Under the pieces are notes generated by a model. It had not been told where the DNA came from, ran no database searches, and saw only the letters and a list, made by a program, of their open reading frames with translations. From positions 1 to 52,618 of the forward strand of contig NZ_FXYX01000023.1 in NCBI RefSeq assembly GCF_900169265.1: a stretch of 52,618 nt of DNA, in the 5' to 3' direction. Origin of the DNA: Brevibacterium iodinum ATCC 49514 (lineage in GTDB: Bacteria > Actinomycetota > Actinomycetes > Actinomycetales > Brevibacteriaceae). Of the stretch, positions 8,023 to 16,537 are shown one piece after another (the first letter of the stretch is position 1; each line of letters opens with the position of its first letter). A program made the position numbers and the translations under genes.

Positions 8023-9474
8023 TCAGGCCAACATCAGAGTCGGGTCCTCTAGGCCCCGTCCGACGTCGGCGAGGAACTTCGAGATGATCTCGCCGTCGAC
8101 GACACGATGGTCGGCGCTGACCGACAGCGTGGTGATCTCGCGCGGAACGATCTCGTCGCCCACCACCCACGGCTTCTTCCGGATCTGCCCGAAAGCGAGG
8201 ATCGCGGCCTCACCTGGGTTGATGATCGGCGTACCGGCATCGACTCCGAAGACACCGACATTCGTGATCGTAATCGTGCCCCCGGCCTGATCAGCCGGCG
8301 GCGTCTTGCCCGAGCGCGCCAGAGCGGTGAGATCCTGAATGCCCTGCGCCAGTTCGCCCAACCCCATGGCCTGCGCGTTCTTGATGTTCGGCACGATCAG
8401 TCCGCGCGGAGTGGCGGCCGCGATGCCGAGGTTGACGTACTTCTTCACGACGATCTCGTCGCCGGAGAGGCACGAGTTGATCCGCGGATTGCGTCCCACG
8501 GCCCACGCCACTGCCTTGGCGACGAGGAGCAGCGGCGAAACCTTGACGTCCTCGCCCAGGAACTTCGTCGACTTCAGCCGGCGGACCATCGCCATCGTCT
8601 CGGTGACGTCGACATCGAGGAACTCGGTGACGTGCGGCATCGTGAAGGCCGAATCGACCATGGCCTTCGCCATCATCTTCGTCACGCCCTTGAACGGGAT
8701 CCGCTCTTCCAGCGCTCCATGATCACTCGCCGAGGCGTCCGCCGGTGCCGTCGCACCCGACGTGGGAGCGGCGGTCCGGTTGGCGGCGGCGTGCACATCG
8801 TCACGCGTGACGTCCCCGCGGGGCCCGGTCGGTGTCACCTGGGAGAGGTCGACGCCCAGATCCTTCGCGAGCTTCCGCACGGGCGGCTTCGCCAGCGGCT
8901 TGCTCGGTGAAGCGGCAGCCGAAGCGGAGTGCGACTGCTCTGCCGGATCAGGTGCCGACGCCGACTGTGCTTGAGCCACCGGAGCCGCGGCCGGTGCAGG
9001 CGCGGCCGCCTCCCCAGCTGAGGCAGCCGGGGCAGCCGACGCTGCGGGAGCGGCGCCAGCGGCGGGAGCGGGGACGGAAGCGCCCTTGCGCGGACGCCGC
9101 TTCGACGACGTCTCCTTCGCTCCATAACCGACGAGAGTGGCTCCGCCGTCGGCATCACCGGAGGCATCGGCCGACTGCTCAGCCGAACCGGAAGCCGGCG
9201 CATCAGCGGAGGCGGGGGCCGCCTCGGTGTTGGAATCATCTCCGCCGAACCGGATAATCGGGGTGCCGACCTCGATGGTCTGGCCCTCCTCGACAAGGAG
9301 CGCTCCGACGGTGCCGGCCTGCGGACTGGGCAACTCGACGAGCGATTTCGCGGTCTCGATCTCGACGAGGATCTGGTTGACGGTGACAGTGTCGCCGGGG
9401 GCTACCTTCCACGCGACGATGTCGGCCTCGGTCAGGCCCTCACCGACGTCGGGAAGAGGAAATTCGAATGACAT
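8023..9474 (-). CDS. bkdC: 2-oxoacid dehydrogenase E2 (dihydrolipoyl acyltransferase), branched-chain type
   Basis: The 483-residue core subunit of a 2-oxoacid dehydrogenase complex. It has one lipoyl domain with Lys43 in EIETAKS, then a long Ala/Pro/Ser-rich swinging linker (about 80-190). The peripheral-subunit-binding domain reads KPPVRKLAKDLGVDLSQV and ends near GPRGDVTRDDV. The acyltransferase domain ends with DHRVVDG (455-461), whose His456 is catalytic. It transfers the acyl group from E1 to CoA. It lies 18 nt after E1beta with GAGGAGA 9 nt before the ATG, and is third in the operon. No E3 gene is present, so lipoamide dehydrogenase must be supplied from elsewhere. The branched-chain rather than pyruvate assignment is by resemblance of the E1 subunits. 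Confidence 0.88.
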   Translation of the reverse strand: MSFEFPLPDVGEGLTEADIVAWKVAPGDTVTVNQILVEIETAKSLVELPSPQAGTVGALLVEEGQTIEVGTPIIRFGGDDSNTEAAPASADAPASGSAEQSADASGDADGGATLVGYGAKETSSKRRPRKGASVPAPAAGAAPAASAAPAASAGEAAAPAPAAAPVAQAQSASAPDPAEQSHSASAAASPSKPLAKPPVRKLAKDLGVDLSQVTPTGPRGDVTRDDVHAAANRTAAPTSGATAPADASASDHGALEERIPFKGVTKMMAKAMVDSAFTMPHVTEFLDVDVTETMAMVRRLKSTKFLGEDVKVSPLLLVAKAVAWAVGRNPRINSCLSGDEIVVKKYVNLGIAAATPRGLIVPNIKNAQAMGLGELAQGIQDLTALARSGKTPPADQAGGTITITNVGVFGVDAGTPIINPGEAAILAFGQIRKKPWVVGDEIVPREITTLSVSADHRVVDGEIISKFLADVGRGLEDPTLMLA

Positions 9475-9492
9475 TCTTGACTCTCCTCGAAA

Positions 9493-10470
9493 TCAGTAGG
9501 ACAGGGCCCGATCGACACCATCGAAGATGCGATCGAGGTCGGGCAGGTAGTGCTCTTCCATCCGCGAACCGGGGTACGGGGTGTGGTAGCCGCCGACCCG
9601 GATGACCGGGGCTTCGAGGCTGAAGAAGCAGCGTTCGGTGATGCGCGCGGCGATCTCCGAACCGAGCCCAAGGAAAGTCGGAGCCTCATGGGCGACGACC
9701 AGTCGGCCGGTCTTCGTCACGGACTTCTCGATCGCAGTGAAGTCGATCGGGTTGAGGCTGCGCAGGTCGATGAGTTCGACGCTCTTGCCTTCCTCGGCGG
9801 CCGCGGTGACCACGTCCTGCGCAGTCGGCACCAGCGGCCCGTAGGCGACGAGGGTGACGTCGGTGCCTTCGGACACGACGCGGGCGTCGTGCATGCCCAG
9901 CTCGCCTCGGGCCGACGTGTCGACGTCCCCGCGCATCCAATAGCGACGCTTGGGTTCGAAGAACATCACCGGGTCCTCGCTCTTGATGGCGTCCTGGATC
10001 ATCCAGTACGCGTCATGAGCGTTCGACGGAGAGATGAGCCGCAGTCCCGCGTGGTGGGCGAACACGGTCTCGGGGCTCTCCGAGTGGTGCTCGGGTGAGC
10101 CGATGCCGCCGCCGTAGGGCACGCGGATGACCAACGGGATGTTCTCTTTGCCCAGGGTGCGGTTGTACAGCTTCGCCACCTGGGTGACGATCTGGTCGTA
10201 GGCCGGGAAGATGAACGCGTCGAACTGGATCTCGATGACGGGACGGTAGCCGCGGATGGCCATGCCGATCGAGGTGCCGACGATGCCGGACTCGGCCAGC
10301 GGCGCATCGATGACACGCTGCGGACCGAAGTCCTTCTGCAGACCTTCGGTGACGCGGAAGACGCCGCCGAGCTTGCCGATGTCCTCACCGATGAGGACGA
10401 CCTTCGGGTCGTCCTCCATGGCCTTGCGCATTCCGGCGGTGATCGCCTTCGAGAGGGGAAGTTTCTCCAT
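9493..10470 (-). CDS. bkdB: 2-oxoacid dehydrogenase E1 beta subunit, branched-chain type
   Basis: A 325-residue transketolase-like subunit that forms the thiamine-diphosphate site with E1alpha. Recognisable pieces are VVLIGEDIGKLGGVFRVTEG near the N-terminus, PLAESGIVGTSIGMA, PYGGGIGSPEHHSES and the C-terminal LGLGSEIAARITE. Its ATG overlaps the E1alpha stop (TGATG), giving equimolar coupled translation. The substrate is probably one or more branched-chain keto acids; pyruvate cannot be excluded from sequence alone. Confidence 0.9.
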   Translation of the reverse strand: MEKLPLSKAITAGMRKAMEDDPKVVLIGEDIGKLGGVFRVTEGLQKDFGPQRVIDAPLAESGIVGTSIGMAIRGYRPVIEIQFDAFIFPAYDQIVTQVAKLYNRTLGKENIPLVIRVPYGGGIGSPEHHSESPETVFAHHAGLRLISPSNAHDAYWMIQDAIKSEDPVMFFEPKRRYWMRGDVDTSARGELGMHDARVVSEGTDVTLVAYGPLVPTAQDVVTAAAEEGKSVELIDLRSLNPIDFTAIEKSVTKTGRLVVAHEAPTFLGLGSEIAARITERCFFSLEAPVIRVGGYHTPYPGSRMEEHYLPDLDRIFDGVDRALSY

Positions 10471-11624
10471 CAGGCCTCACCCGCATCGGCGAACGAGGTC
10501 TGGTATGCCAGGAATTCGGCACGTTCCTCATCGACGAGGGAGTGGGGTTCCGCGGTGACATGGGCGAACATCTCGACCGCGTCGGGGTTCTCCATGGTCA
10601 TGCAGTTGTGGCGGATGCGGGCGGCGAGGGTGTCGGCCTCGGCGTCCACCTCAGCGAAGAATTCGTCGCTGGTCTCGGTGTGCTTGTCCAGGTAGGCCTT
10701 GAGGCGGGTGATCGGGTCGCGGTCCTCCCAGATCTCCTCTTCGGCTTTGTCGCGGTACTTCGTCGGATCATCGGCCGTGGTGTGGGCGCCGCGACGATAG
10801 GTGAATGCTTCGATGAGCATCGGGCCGTGACCGGCGCGCACGGAGTCGAGGCTGGCACGGGCGACGGAGTACATCGCGATGATGTCGTTGCCGTCGACGC
10901 GGATGCCCGGGACTCCGAATCCTTCGCCGCGAGTCGACAGCGGGGCTGCGGTCTGGACGTGAGTCGGTTCGGAGATGGCCCACTGGTTGTTCTGGCAGAA
11001 GAACAGGACCGGGGCGTGGAAGGCTCCGGCGAAGGTCAGCGCCTCGGAGACATCGCCCTGCGAGGTCGCACCGTCGCCGAAGCATGCGATGGCGACCGTG
11101 TCGCGTTCGATGTCGCCGGTGCCGACATCGCCGTCCATGGAGACGCCCATGGCGTAGCCGGTGGCGTGGAGGGTCTGCGAGCCGATGACGATGGTGTAGG
11201 TGTGGAACCGGTGCTCCTGCGGATCCCAGCCGCCGTGGTTCTGACCGCGGAAGATGCTGAGCAGGGTTTCGGGTTCGACGCCACGGGTGTAGGCGAGGCC
11301 GTGTTCGCGGTAGGTGGGGAAGACGAAGTCTTGGGGGCGAGCGGCCCGTCCCATGCCGATCTGGGCTGCTTCCTGTCCGAACAGAGGTGCCCACAGGCCC
11401 AACTGTCCCTGACGCTGCAGAGCAGCTCCTTCGGCGTCGATGCGGCGGACCAGGACCATATCCCGGTAGAAGCCGCGCAGATCCTCATCGGTGAGTTCTG
11501 CTGCGAAGGCATCGTACTCACCGGATTCGACGCGGTTCCCGTCTTCGGTGAGCATCTGGATCATTCTGGGTTCCGAGGACTGACTGTGGGCAGCGCCGGT
11601 TCCCACTGAAATGTTGGAGGTCAT
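10470..11624 (-). CDS. bkdA: 2-oxoacid dehydrogenase E1 alpha subunit, branched-chain type
   Basis: The 384-residue thiamine-diphosphate subunit that decarboxylates the keto acid. The TPP/metal motif runs from GDGATSQGDVSEA to FFCQNNQWAIS. The serine-bearing phosphorylation-loop equivalent is near YRRGAHTTADDP. FPTYREHGLAYTRGV resembles BkdA and mycobacterial Rv2497c more than AceE. I chose ATG 11624, with AAAGGAGA 7 nt upstream, over the earlier frame extension to 11657. It is first in the bkdA-bkdB-bkdC operon. The upstream region carries a CRP-like dyad and tandem repeats, which may be its control region. Confidence 0.88.
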   Translation of the reverse strand: MTSNISVGTGAAHSQSSEPRMIQMLTEDGNRVESGEYDAFAAELTDEDLRGFYRDMVLVRRIDAEGAALQRQGQLGLWAPLFGQEAAQIGMGRAARPQDFVFPTYREHGLAYTRGVEPETLLSIFRGQNHGGWDPQEHRFHTYTIVIGSQTLHATGYAMGVSMDGDVGTGDIERDTVAIACFGDGATSQGDVSEALTFAGAFHAPVLFFCQNNQWAISEPTHVQTAAPLSTRGEGFGVPGIRVDGNDIIAMYSVARASLDSVRAGHGPMLIEAFTYRRGAHTTADDPTKYRDKAEEEIWEDRDPITRLKAYLDKHTETSDEFFAEVDAEADTLAARIRHNCMTMENPDAVEMFAHVTAEPHSLVDEERAEFLAYQTSFADAGEA

Positions 11625-11722
11625 TTCAGTTCTCCTTTGTTCGAGGTCCATCTTCACCGGAGGTGACCAGTGGTGGACCGTGTCCGTCGGGCAGGCCCTC
11701 GGATGTGAGAACTCGCCCTCGA

Positions 11723-11736
11723 GTGATCTGATTCAC
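11723..11736. promoter_or_regulatory. Candidate CRP/GlxR-type site upstream of bkdA
   Basis: GTGA-TCTGAT-TCAC is a dyad matching the TGTGA-N6-TCACA consensus at all but the outermost left base. It is about 100 nt upstream of the bkdA start. CRP-family control of branched-chain acid catabolism is plausible but is not shown here. Confidence 0.35.
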
Positions 11737-11926
11737 AGGTAGTATCACAATACCGAATCCACTCACTGCTTGCCACTCTCCCCATGCGGTTCGAGTATCA
11801 AAAGTGCAGGTCAGGAACAGACTATGGCCCGAGCTCGACACATGTGGCCGAGTTCCAAAGCGTTCCGTGGACAATTGTCGATCACGGCAGAGATGCTCCA
11901 TCGTCCGACCAATGCACATCCGAGCA

Positions 11927-12054
11927 CCGAGGCGGCCCATCCTCGGGAGGACGTGTGCAGGATTCGCACGATCCCATCGCTCGCCGAGGCGGCCCATCCT
12001 CGGGAGATCGAGTGCAGGTCCCATGAGCTCCGTTGGTGCACCGAGGTGTCCATC
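11927..12054. repeat. 57-bp-period tandem repeat (two strong units, one weak)
   Basis: A 23-bp sequence beginning CCGAGGCGGCCCATCC is identical at 11927-11949 and 11984-12006, exactly 57 bp apart. GTGCAGG follows in both copies. At exactly the next period (12041-12054) a weaker copy begins CCGAGGTGTCCATC. The units start with the CCGAGGCGG motif iterated through the window. Confidence 0.75.
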
Positions 12055-12089
12055 GTTTCGATGCCGAGGGCAGTTCCGCGAAACCGAGT

Positions 12090-13607
12090 TCAATGACGTC
12101 TGCGCTTGCCCTGGTAGTCGCGCGTCTTCGCGAGGTCCCCGGTGAAGAAACCTGAGTTCTTCGAGGTGAAACGGTCGATTGCGGAATTCCCACCCTTCAG
12201 CAGCAGTCCGATCGAGGCCGCGTAGGCGACAGACGAGTGCGCTGCCCCGGCCGAGGCGAACATCTCATCGAGTTCGGCATCGGTCTTGTCCGCCAGTTCG
12301 GGGACCTTGCGCAGTTCGTCGGGGTCGTAGTCGACGGTGATCGTCGACCAGTTCTTCGTCGCCGGGTTCTCATCGCCGTCGAGATCGGGGACGAGGTCCT
12401 GTTCGTGCTCGATCGAAAGCACGTCGATTCCCGAATCGATGGCGAAATCGGAGACCGGAGCACCGACCGTCATCAGGGCAGTGACGTTGACATCGTCGAG
12501 GAACGCTGGGTCCGCGGCCAGAGAGCCTGCGGTGATTCCTCCCTGCGAATAGCCGACGAGCATGACCTCGGCGCCGCGACCGATCCCGGCATCGGCGATC
12601 GCCTGGCGCACCATCTCGCGCATCACGGTGTCGTTGCCGGCCATGCCCTGCACGTTGGTCGTCAGGTCCGTCGTGTTGTCACCCGACTTCGGAGACCAGT
12701 CGGTGGTGGCGGGGACGTAGACGATATAGCGGGTCGTCCCATCGGGTCCGACGACCTCCTCGATGCGGACCTGTCCGGAATCGGCTCCGCGGTGGCAGTT
12801 CGCTTCGCGGGAGAAGAGGTCTTCGACGTCACGCGGCGGTTCTTTGTGCGGAGCAGTCAGCCCCTTCGCCCTCCATACCTCGACATCGGAAGGCAGCAGA
12901 AGTCCGAACGCGTTCGCACCGGCCAGGACCCAGATGGTCATCGACGTCGAGTCGTGCGGCCAGAACGCGTGACCGCCTTCGGAGTCGAGGATGAACGGAG
13001 GCAGCCCGAAGAATCCGACGACGAAGCCCGGCAGCACATGCTCGATGACGGCCCCGGTGACGTCGGACTGTTCGAACGCGAACGCGATCAGCGCTTCCTT
13101 CGCTTTCGCCTTCGTCTTGCCCAGGTCGATGCCGAACTGCTTGGTGATGACATCGTCGAGTCCGGTGACGTCGAGGATCTTCGTGACCACGACGACCTGG
13201 GCGCCGACGACGAGAGCGACGGGGATGATGACGGGCAGGCTGAGCGAGATGATGCGGCCGGTCGCGTAGCCGAGAGCGTCGAGCAGTCCGCCGAAGACTT
13301 CGCTGATGCCCTTCTCCGCCTGCCGGTAGGCGAAGGCAGCGGCTCGAACGGCGAGCAGCGTGGCCTCGAGTTCGAGCACCGAGGCGGTCAGCTGTGCGTG
13401 GAACCGGATCCGGCAGGCATCGAGATTGAGCGCCGTCACCGGAGCGGGGACCTGGGTGAGCAGAGTCGCGAGGTCGAAGTCTCCGACAGCGGCGTCGACG
13501 GACAGATCGCCGATATCGGCGATGACGGTCTGCAGTGCATCTCCGCTGCCGTCGGCGCGTTCGTCGACGGTGATCCGCCCGCCTCCGCGAGTCGTCGAAC
13601 CGATCAT
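12090..13607 (-). CDS. Serine hydrolase (alpha/beta, GYSQG) of a WXG100-like cassette
   Basis: A 505-residue protein. The N-terminal 130 residues look helical, like WXG100/ESX-type heads. A hydrophobic stretch follows (IISLSLPVIIPVALVVGAQV, about 138-157). The C-terminal half is an alpha/beta hydrolase with the nucleophile motif GYSQGG, as in cutinase-like and PE-PPE-domain hydrolases. An acidic DLDGDENP patch and AGAAHSS near the C-terminus may supply Asp and His. The substrate is unknown; lipid or ester hydrolysis at the envelope is a guess. GAGGAGA precedes the ATG. It is third after two overlapping small genes, the usual position of the large effector in type VII substrate operons. No signal peptide is seen, which fits type VII-like export. 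Confidence 0.7.
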   Translation of the reverse strand: MIGSTTRGGGRITVDERADGSGDALQTVIADIGDLSVDAAVGDFDLATLLTQVPAPVTALNLDACRIRFHAQLTASVLELEATLLAVRAAAFAYRQAEKGISEVFGGLLDALGYATGRIISLSLPVIIPVALVVGAQVVVVTKILDVTGLDDVITKQFGIDLGKTKAKAKEALIAFAFEQSDVTGAVIEHVLPGFVVGFFGLPPFILDSEGGHAFWPHDSTSMTIWVLAGANAFGLLLPSDVEVWRAKGLTAPHKEPPRDVEDLFSREANCHRGADSGQVRIEEVVGPDGTTRYIVYVPATTDWSPKSGDNTTDLTTNVQGMAGNDTVMREMVRQAIADAGIGRGAEVMLVGYSQGGITAGSLAADPAFLDDVNVTALMTVGAPVSDFAIDSGIDVLSIEHEQDLVPDLDGDENPATKNWSTITVDYDPDELRKVPELADKTDAELDEMFASAGAAHSSVAYAASIGLLLKGGNSAIDRFTSKNSGFFTGDLAKTRDYQGKRRRH

Positions 13608-13737
13608 CGCGGGTCTCCTCTCATTCCCCGGTCGCTGCCGCCCTCATGCCCCGTTCCCTGCCGGTGCCTGGCACCACAAGCCCACGGGGCCGCGAACTCC
13701 CACCCCTCAGCCGCTGCCGCCGTCAGTGCTGACTCCG

Positions 13738-14469
13738 TCAACTCGGTGCTCCTGCCGTCAGCGTCCGTGTGAGCACGGCGCTCAACAGCTTTCGCACCGC
13801 TGACTCGCCGGCGCCGACGTCATGGTCGACGGTGACGGAATCGCCGGCGCGCTCGATGACCGGCCGGAACCATGTCCCGCCCTCTCGGCGGAGGAATTCC
13901 AGTCCTGTCGCACCCCGTCCGGACGCCCAGCTGAGCGTGAGCACACAGTCCTGGTCGACGAGCTCGGTGAGATCCTCGACGACGTGCCCGATGCGTCCCG
14001 GCTCGATCCGGCGCAGCAGCTGGTGCCGCGCGAAGTCTTCGAATCCCTCCCCCTGCAACGCGAGGATCGCATGCGCGATCCCTGGCCCCAGGCACAGTGC
14101 CAGGTGGACGGTTTCGACTCCCGATGAAACGACGACGCTGATGCGCGAGCGCACCCGGTTGAGTTCGGAGGCGAAGCCGCGCAGCCATGCGGTGAGCACA
14201 TCGAGGTCCCGTTTCGCGCCCCGACTGCCCTCGCCCATTCCCGGGGGTGCGGCGCCAGTCCCCGAACCTGCGGCCGCAGTCCCTGCGGTTGCATTGGATC
14301 GTTCCTCCTCCGCCGAGGCGGCTCGGGAATCCCGGTCGACCCGGCGAGGGAGCAGATCGGGCGGCCAAAGACGACGCAGCCGATCGGGCAGTCTGCTGAT
14401 CCGGTCGAGGTCGACGACGATCCAACTGTCGATGCCGGCGCCCTCACGTTCGGCGGGGTGAGTGTTCAC
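13738..14469 (-). CDS. Conserved hypothetical protein, possible chaperone of the cassette
   Basis: A 243-residue protein with a GTG start that overlaps the upstream gene's stop (GTGA), so translation is coupled. I do not recognise a family with certainty. It has an N-terminal acidic/Arg-rich section, a low-complexity Ala/Gly/Ser stretch (about residues 60-80), and a C-terminal alpha/beta-looking part with LDVLTAWLRGFASELNRVR and GGTWFRPVIERAG. Size and position between a WXG100-like gene and a large hydrolase recall EspG-type chaperones of type VII substrates. That comparison is by context only. Confidence 0.6.
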   Translation of the reverse strand: MNTHPAEREGAGIDSWIVVDLDRISRLPDRLRRLWPPDLLPRRVDRDSRAASAEEERSNATAGTAAAGSGTGAAPPGMGEGSRGAKRDLDVLTAWLRGFASELNRVRSRISVVVSSGVETVHLALCLGPGIAHAILALQGEGFEDFARHQLLRRIEPGRIGHVVEDLTELVDQDCVLTLSWASGRGATGLEFLRREGGTWFRPVIERAGDSVTVDHDVGAGESAVRKLLSAVLTRTLTAGAPS

Positions 14470-14711
14470 AGTTGGATCCGCCCGCCCACCGACACGACCT
14501 GCAGGTGGAGGTCATACGCCTCGGCGAGCTTCTCCGCCCTCTCCCCCAACTCGTCGATCGATTCTGCGCACGAGGCCACCCGGCCATCGAGCAGCGCTCC
14601 CGCCGGGGAATCCCATCCGTCGATCTGACGGCAGCTCTGCGCCAGGGAGTGCAGCACCTCCGCTCGCCGTCTCCACTGCTCGCGATTGCGCTCCAATTCG
14701 TCAGTGATCAT
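14466..14711 (-). CDS. Small WXG100-like helical protein
   Basis: An 81-residue, almost entirely helical protein. The turn reads DGWDSPAGALLDGR, a W-x-S-P-A pattern between two amphipathic helices, as in many actinobacterial ESAT-6/WXG100 relatives where the glycine is replaced. It has no signal peptide. GGGAGGA lies 7 nt before the ATG. First gene of the cassette, overlapping the next by 4 nt. An ESX-like core (EccC ATPase) is not in the window. Confidence 0.6.
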   Translation of the reverse strand: MITDELERNREQWRRRAEVLHSLAQSCRQIDGWDSPAGALLDGRVASCAESIDELGERAEKLAEAYDLHLQVVSVGGRIQL

Positions 14712-14963
14712 GCCCCAGTCCTCCCGCCTGCCTGTTCGGCATCCGTGCCCGAATCACTCGACCGTAGGCGGCAGCGGCTCGAGCAGAGAAGCCTCAATTC
14801 CAAGGCTGGGGAAGAGCCTTGAGCGTCCACAGGTCACAGGCGTTGAAGTCACCACCGGATCCACAAGGGGCGATGCTCGAGTCTCGTGGTCCCGCCGGCG
14901 CCTGGCGAGCGGTCGGCGCGGACGGGTGCCGCTCCGATTCGCCGCTCATGAGAAAATGAGGGC

Positions 14964-16397
14964 ATGCCGACTGTTTCCCTTGCCGAAATCTCGCCCGCCA
15001 TCGCTCTCGGACCGCTTGATGGTCGCTACCGCAAAGACACCGCTGACCTCGTCGATCATCTCTCCGAGGCGGCGCTCAATCGGAACCGCATCATCGTTGA
15101 GATCGAATGGTTCATCCATCTCGCACAGAACTCGGTGATCGAGGGCGTTCGCACCCTCACCCCCGATGAGGTCGACGGACTGCGCGCCTTCGCCGCCGAC
15201 TTCGACGCCGACACCATCGCCACGCTGGCCGCTCATGAAGCCGTCACCGTCCATGACGTCAAGGCCGTCGAATACACAATCAAAGAAGCCCTAGTGACGA
15301 TCGGCGCCGAGGACCTCGGCGAGCTCGTCCACTTCTGCTGCACGTCCGAAGACATCAACAACCTGTCCTGGGCGCTGGGCATCAAGGGTGCCACCGAACA
15401 GGTGTGGCTGCCGCGTGCGAAGGCTCTCGTCGACGCTCTCGCCGAGTCCGCCGCGGAACTGGCCGAAGTTCCGATGCTCGCCCACACCCACGGGCAGCCG
15501 GCCACTCCGACGACGATGGGCAAGGAGCTCGCGGTCTTCATCCACCGCCTGCGCCGTCAGTACGAACGCATCACCGCCACCGAGTTCCTCGGCAAGATCA
15601 ACGGTGCCACGGGCACCTATTCGGCCCATCTGGCCGCTGTGCCGGGAGCGGATTGGCCGCAGATCGCCCGCACCTTCGTCGAAGACCGTCTCGGGCTGAC
15701 CTTCAACTCGCTGACCACGCAGATCGAATCCCATGACTGGAACTCCGAGCTGTTCGCCGATATCGCTCGGTTCAACCGGATCGCACACAACCTGGCCACC
15801 GATATGTGGACCTACATCTCGATGAACTACTTCAAGCAGATCCCCGTCGCGGGTGCGACCGGTTCGTCGACGATGCCGCACAAGGTCAACCCGATCCGCT
15901 TCGAGAACGCCGAAGCGAACCTCGAACTCTCCTGCGCCCTGCTCGATTCCCTCGGCTCGACGCTGATCACCTCGCGGATGCAGCGCGACCTCACCGACTC
16001 GACCTCGCAGCGCAATACCGGTGTCGCCTACGGCCACTCGGTGCTCGCGCTCAACAACCTGGTCAAGGGCCTCGGTGCGCTTGCCATCAACGAGGATGCT
16101 CTGGCCGCCGACCTCGACGGCAACTGGGAGGTCCTCGGTGAAGCCGTCCAGTCGGTCATGCGTGCCGCCGGACTGCAGGGCGTGCCGGGAATGGACAACC
16201 CGTACGAAACTCTCAAGGAGCTCACTCGCGGCAAACGCATCAACCAAGCCGATCTGCAGACGTTCGTTGACGGTCTCGGGCTGCCCGAGGAGCGTGCCGA
16301 ACTGCTCAAGGCACTGACGCCTGCAACCTATACCGGTGTCGCGGCTCAGCTCGCCGAGTCCGAGGTCTCGGATTGGCAGGCCTTCAGCGAAGGCTGA
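14964..16397 (+). CDS. purB: Adenylosuccinate lyase
   Basis: A 477-residue fumarase/aspartase-superfamily enzyme that releases fumarate from adenylosuccinate and SAICAR in purine synthesis. The signature loop is GSSTMPHKVNPIRFENAE, and the catalytic histidine region is LAHTHGQPATPTT. CTSEDINN is the substrate-contact block. Its length and these motifs fit the long E. coli-type PurB. The ATG has GAGGG immediately upstream. No other purine gene is nearby. It is followed by a very strong hairpin. Confidence 0.95.
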   Translation: MPTVSLAEISPAIALGPLDGRYRKDTADLVDHLSEAALNRNRIIVEIEWFIHLAQNSVIEGVRTLTPDEVDGLRAFAADFDADTIATLAAHEAVTVHDVKAVEYTIKEALVTIGAEDLGELVHFCCTSEDINNLSWALGIKGATEQVWLPRAKALVDALAESAAELAEVPMLAHTHGQPATPTTMGKELAVFIHRLRRQYERITATEFLGKINGATGTYSAHLAAVPGADWPQIARTFVEDRLGLTFNSLTTQIESHDWNSELFADIARFNRIAHNLATDMWTYISMNYFKQIPVAGATGSSTMPHKVNPIRFENAEANLELSCALLDSLGSTLITSRMQRDLTDSTSQRNTGVAYGHSVLALNNLVKGLGALAINEDALAADLDGNWEVLGEAVQSVMRAAGLQGVPGMDNPYETLKELTRGKRINQADLQTFVDGLGLPEERAELLKALTPATYTGVAAQLAESEVSDWQAFSEG

Positions 16398-16414
16398 TCT
16401 CAGACCCTGGCAAC

Positions 16415-16456
16415 GCCTCGAGGCCGGTCTCCGATTTCGGAGACCGGCCTCGAGGC
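16415..16456. terminator. Perfect 19-bp hairpin between convergent purB and a lipoprotein gene
   Basis: GCCTCGAGGCCGGTCTCCG (16415-16433) pairs without mismatch with 16438-16456 around the 4-nt loop ATTT. It starts 18 nt after the purB stop and faces the end of the minus-strand lipoprotein gene, so it can serve both. No long T tract follows, as is usual in high-GC actinobacteria. Confidence 0.8.
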
Positions 16457-16537
16457 GCATTTCCCTGGTCGGCTGATGGCGTCCAGCCGCAGACCTCACG
16501 GTTCGCAGCCGCCGCCCTCGCGAGTCGGCCTCGAGAG

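Larger units (their letters stand above)
11625..12089. other. 465-bp region upstream of the bkd operon
   Basis: It holds the bkd promoter region, a GTGA-N6-TCAC dyad and two 23-bp identical repeats at 57-bp spacing. Short frames crossing the repeats encode Arg-Gly-Trp-rich or Pro-Arg-rich peptides with no start signal, and I do not call them genes. Confidence 0.5.

Noticed and set aside
11780..11830. tRNA-like T-loop sequence GCGGTTCGAGT
   Set aside because: No acceptor stem, anticodon arm or CCA-side pairing could be drawn around it. A similar GGTTCGAGTC near 908 also fails.
11811..12053. Small repeat-peptide gene across the 57-bp repeats (either strand)
   Set aside because: 57 bp is a multiple of three, so every frame gives a repeated peptide. 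None has a ribosome site or a recognisable product.
11927..12060. CRISPR array
   Set aside because: There are only two good repeats (23 bp) and one weak one, spaced at 57 bp, with spacers that partly resemble each other and no cas genes. This is a small tandem repeat.
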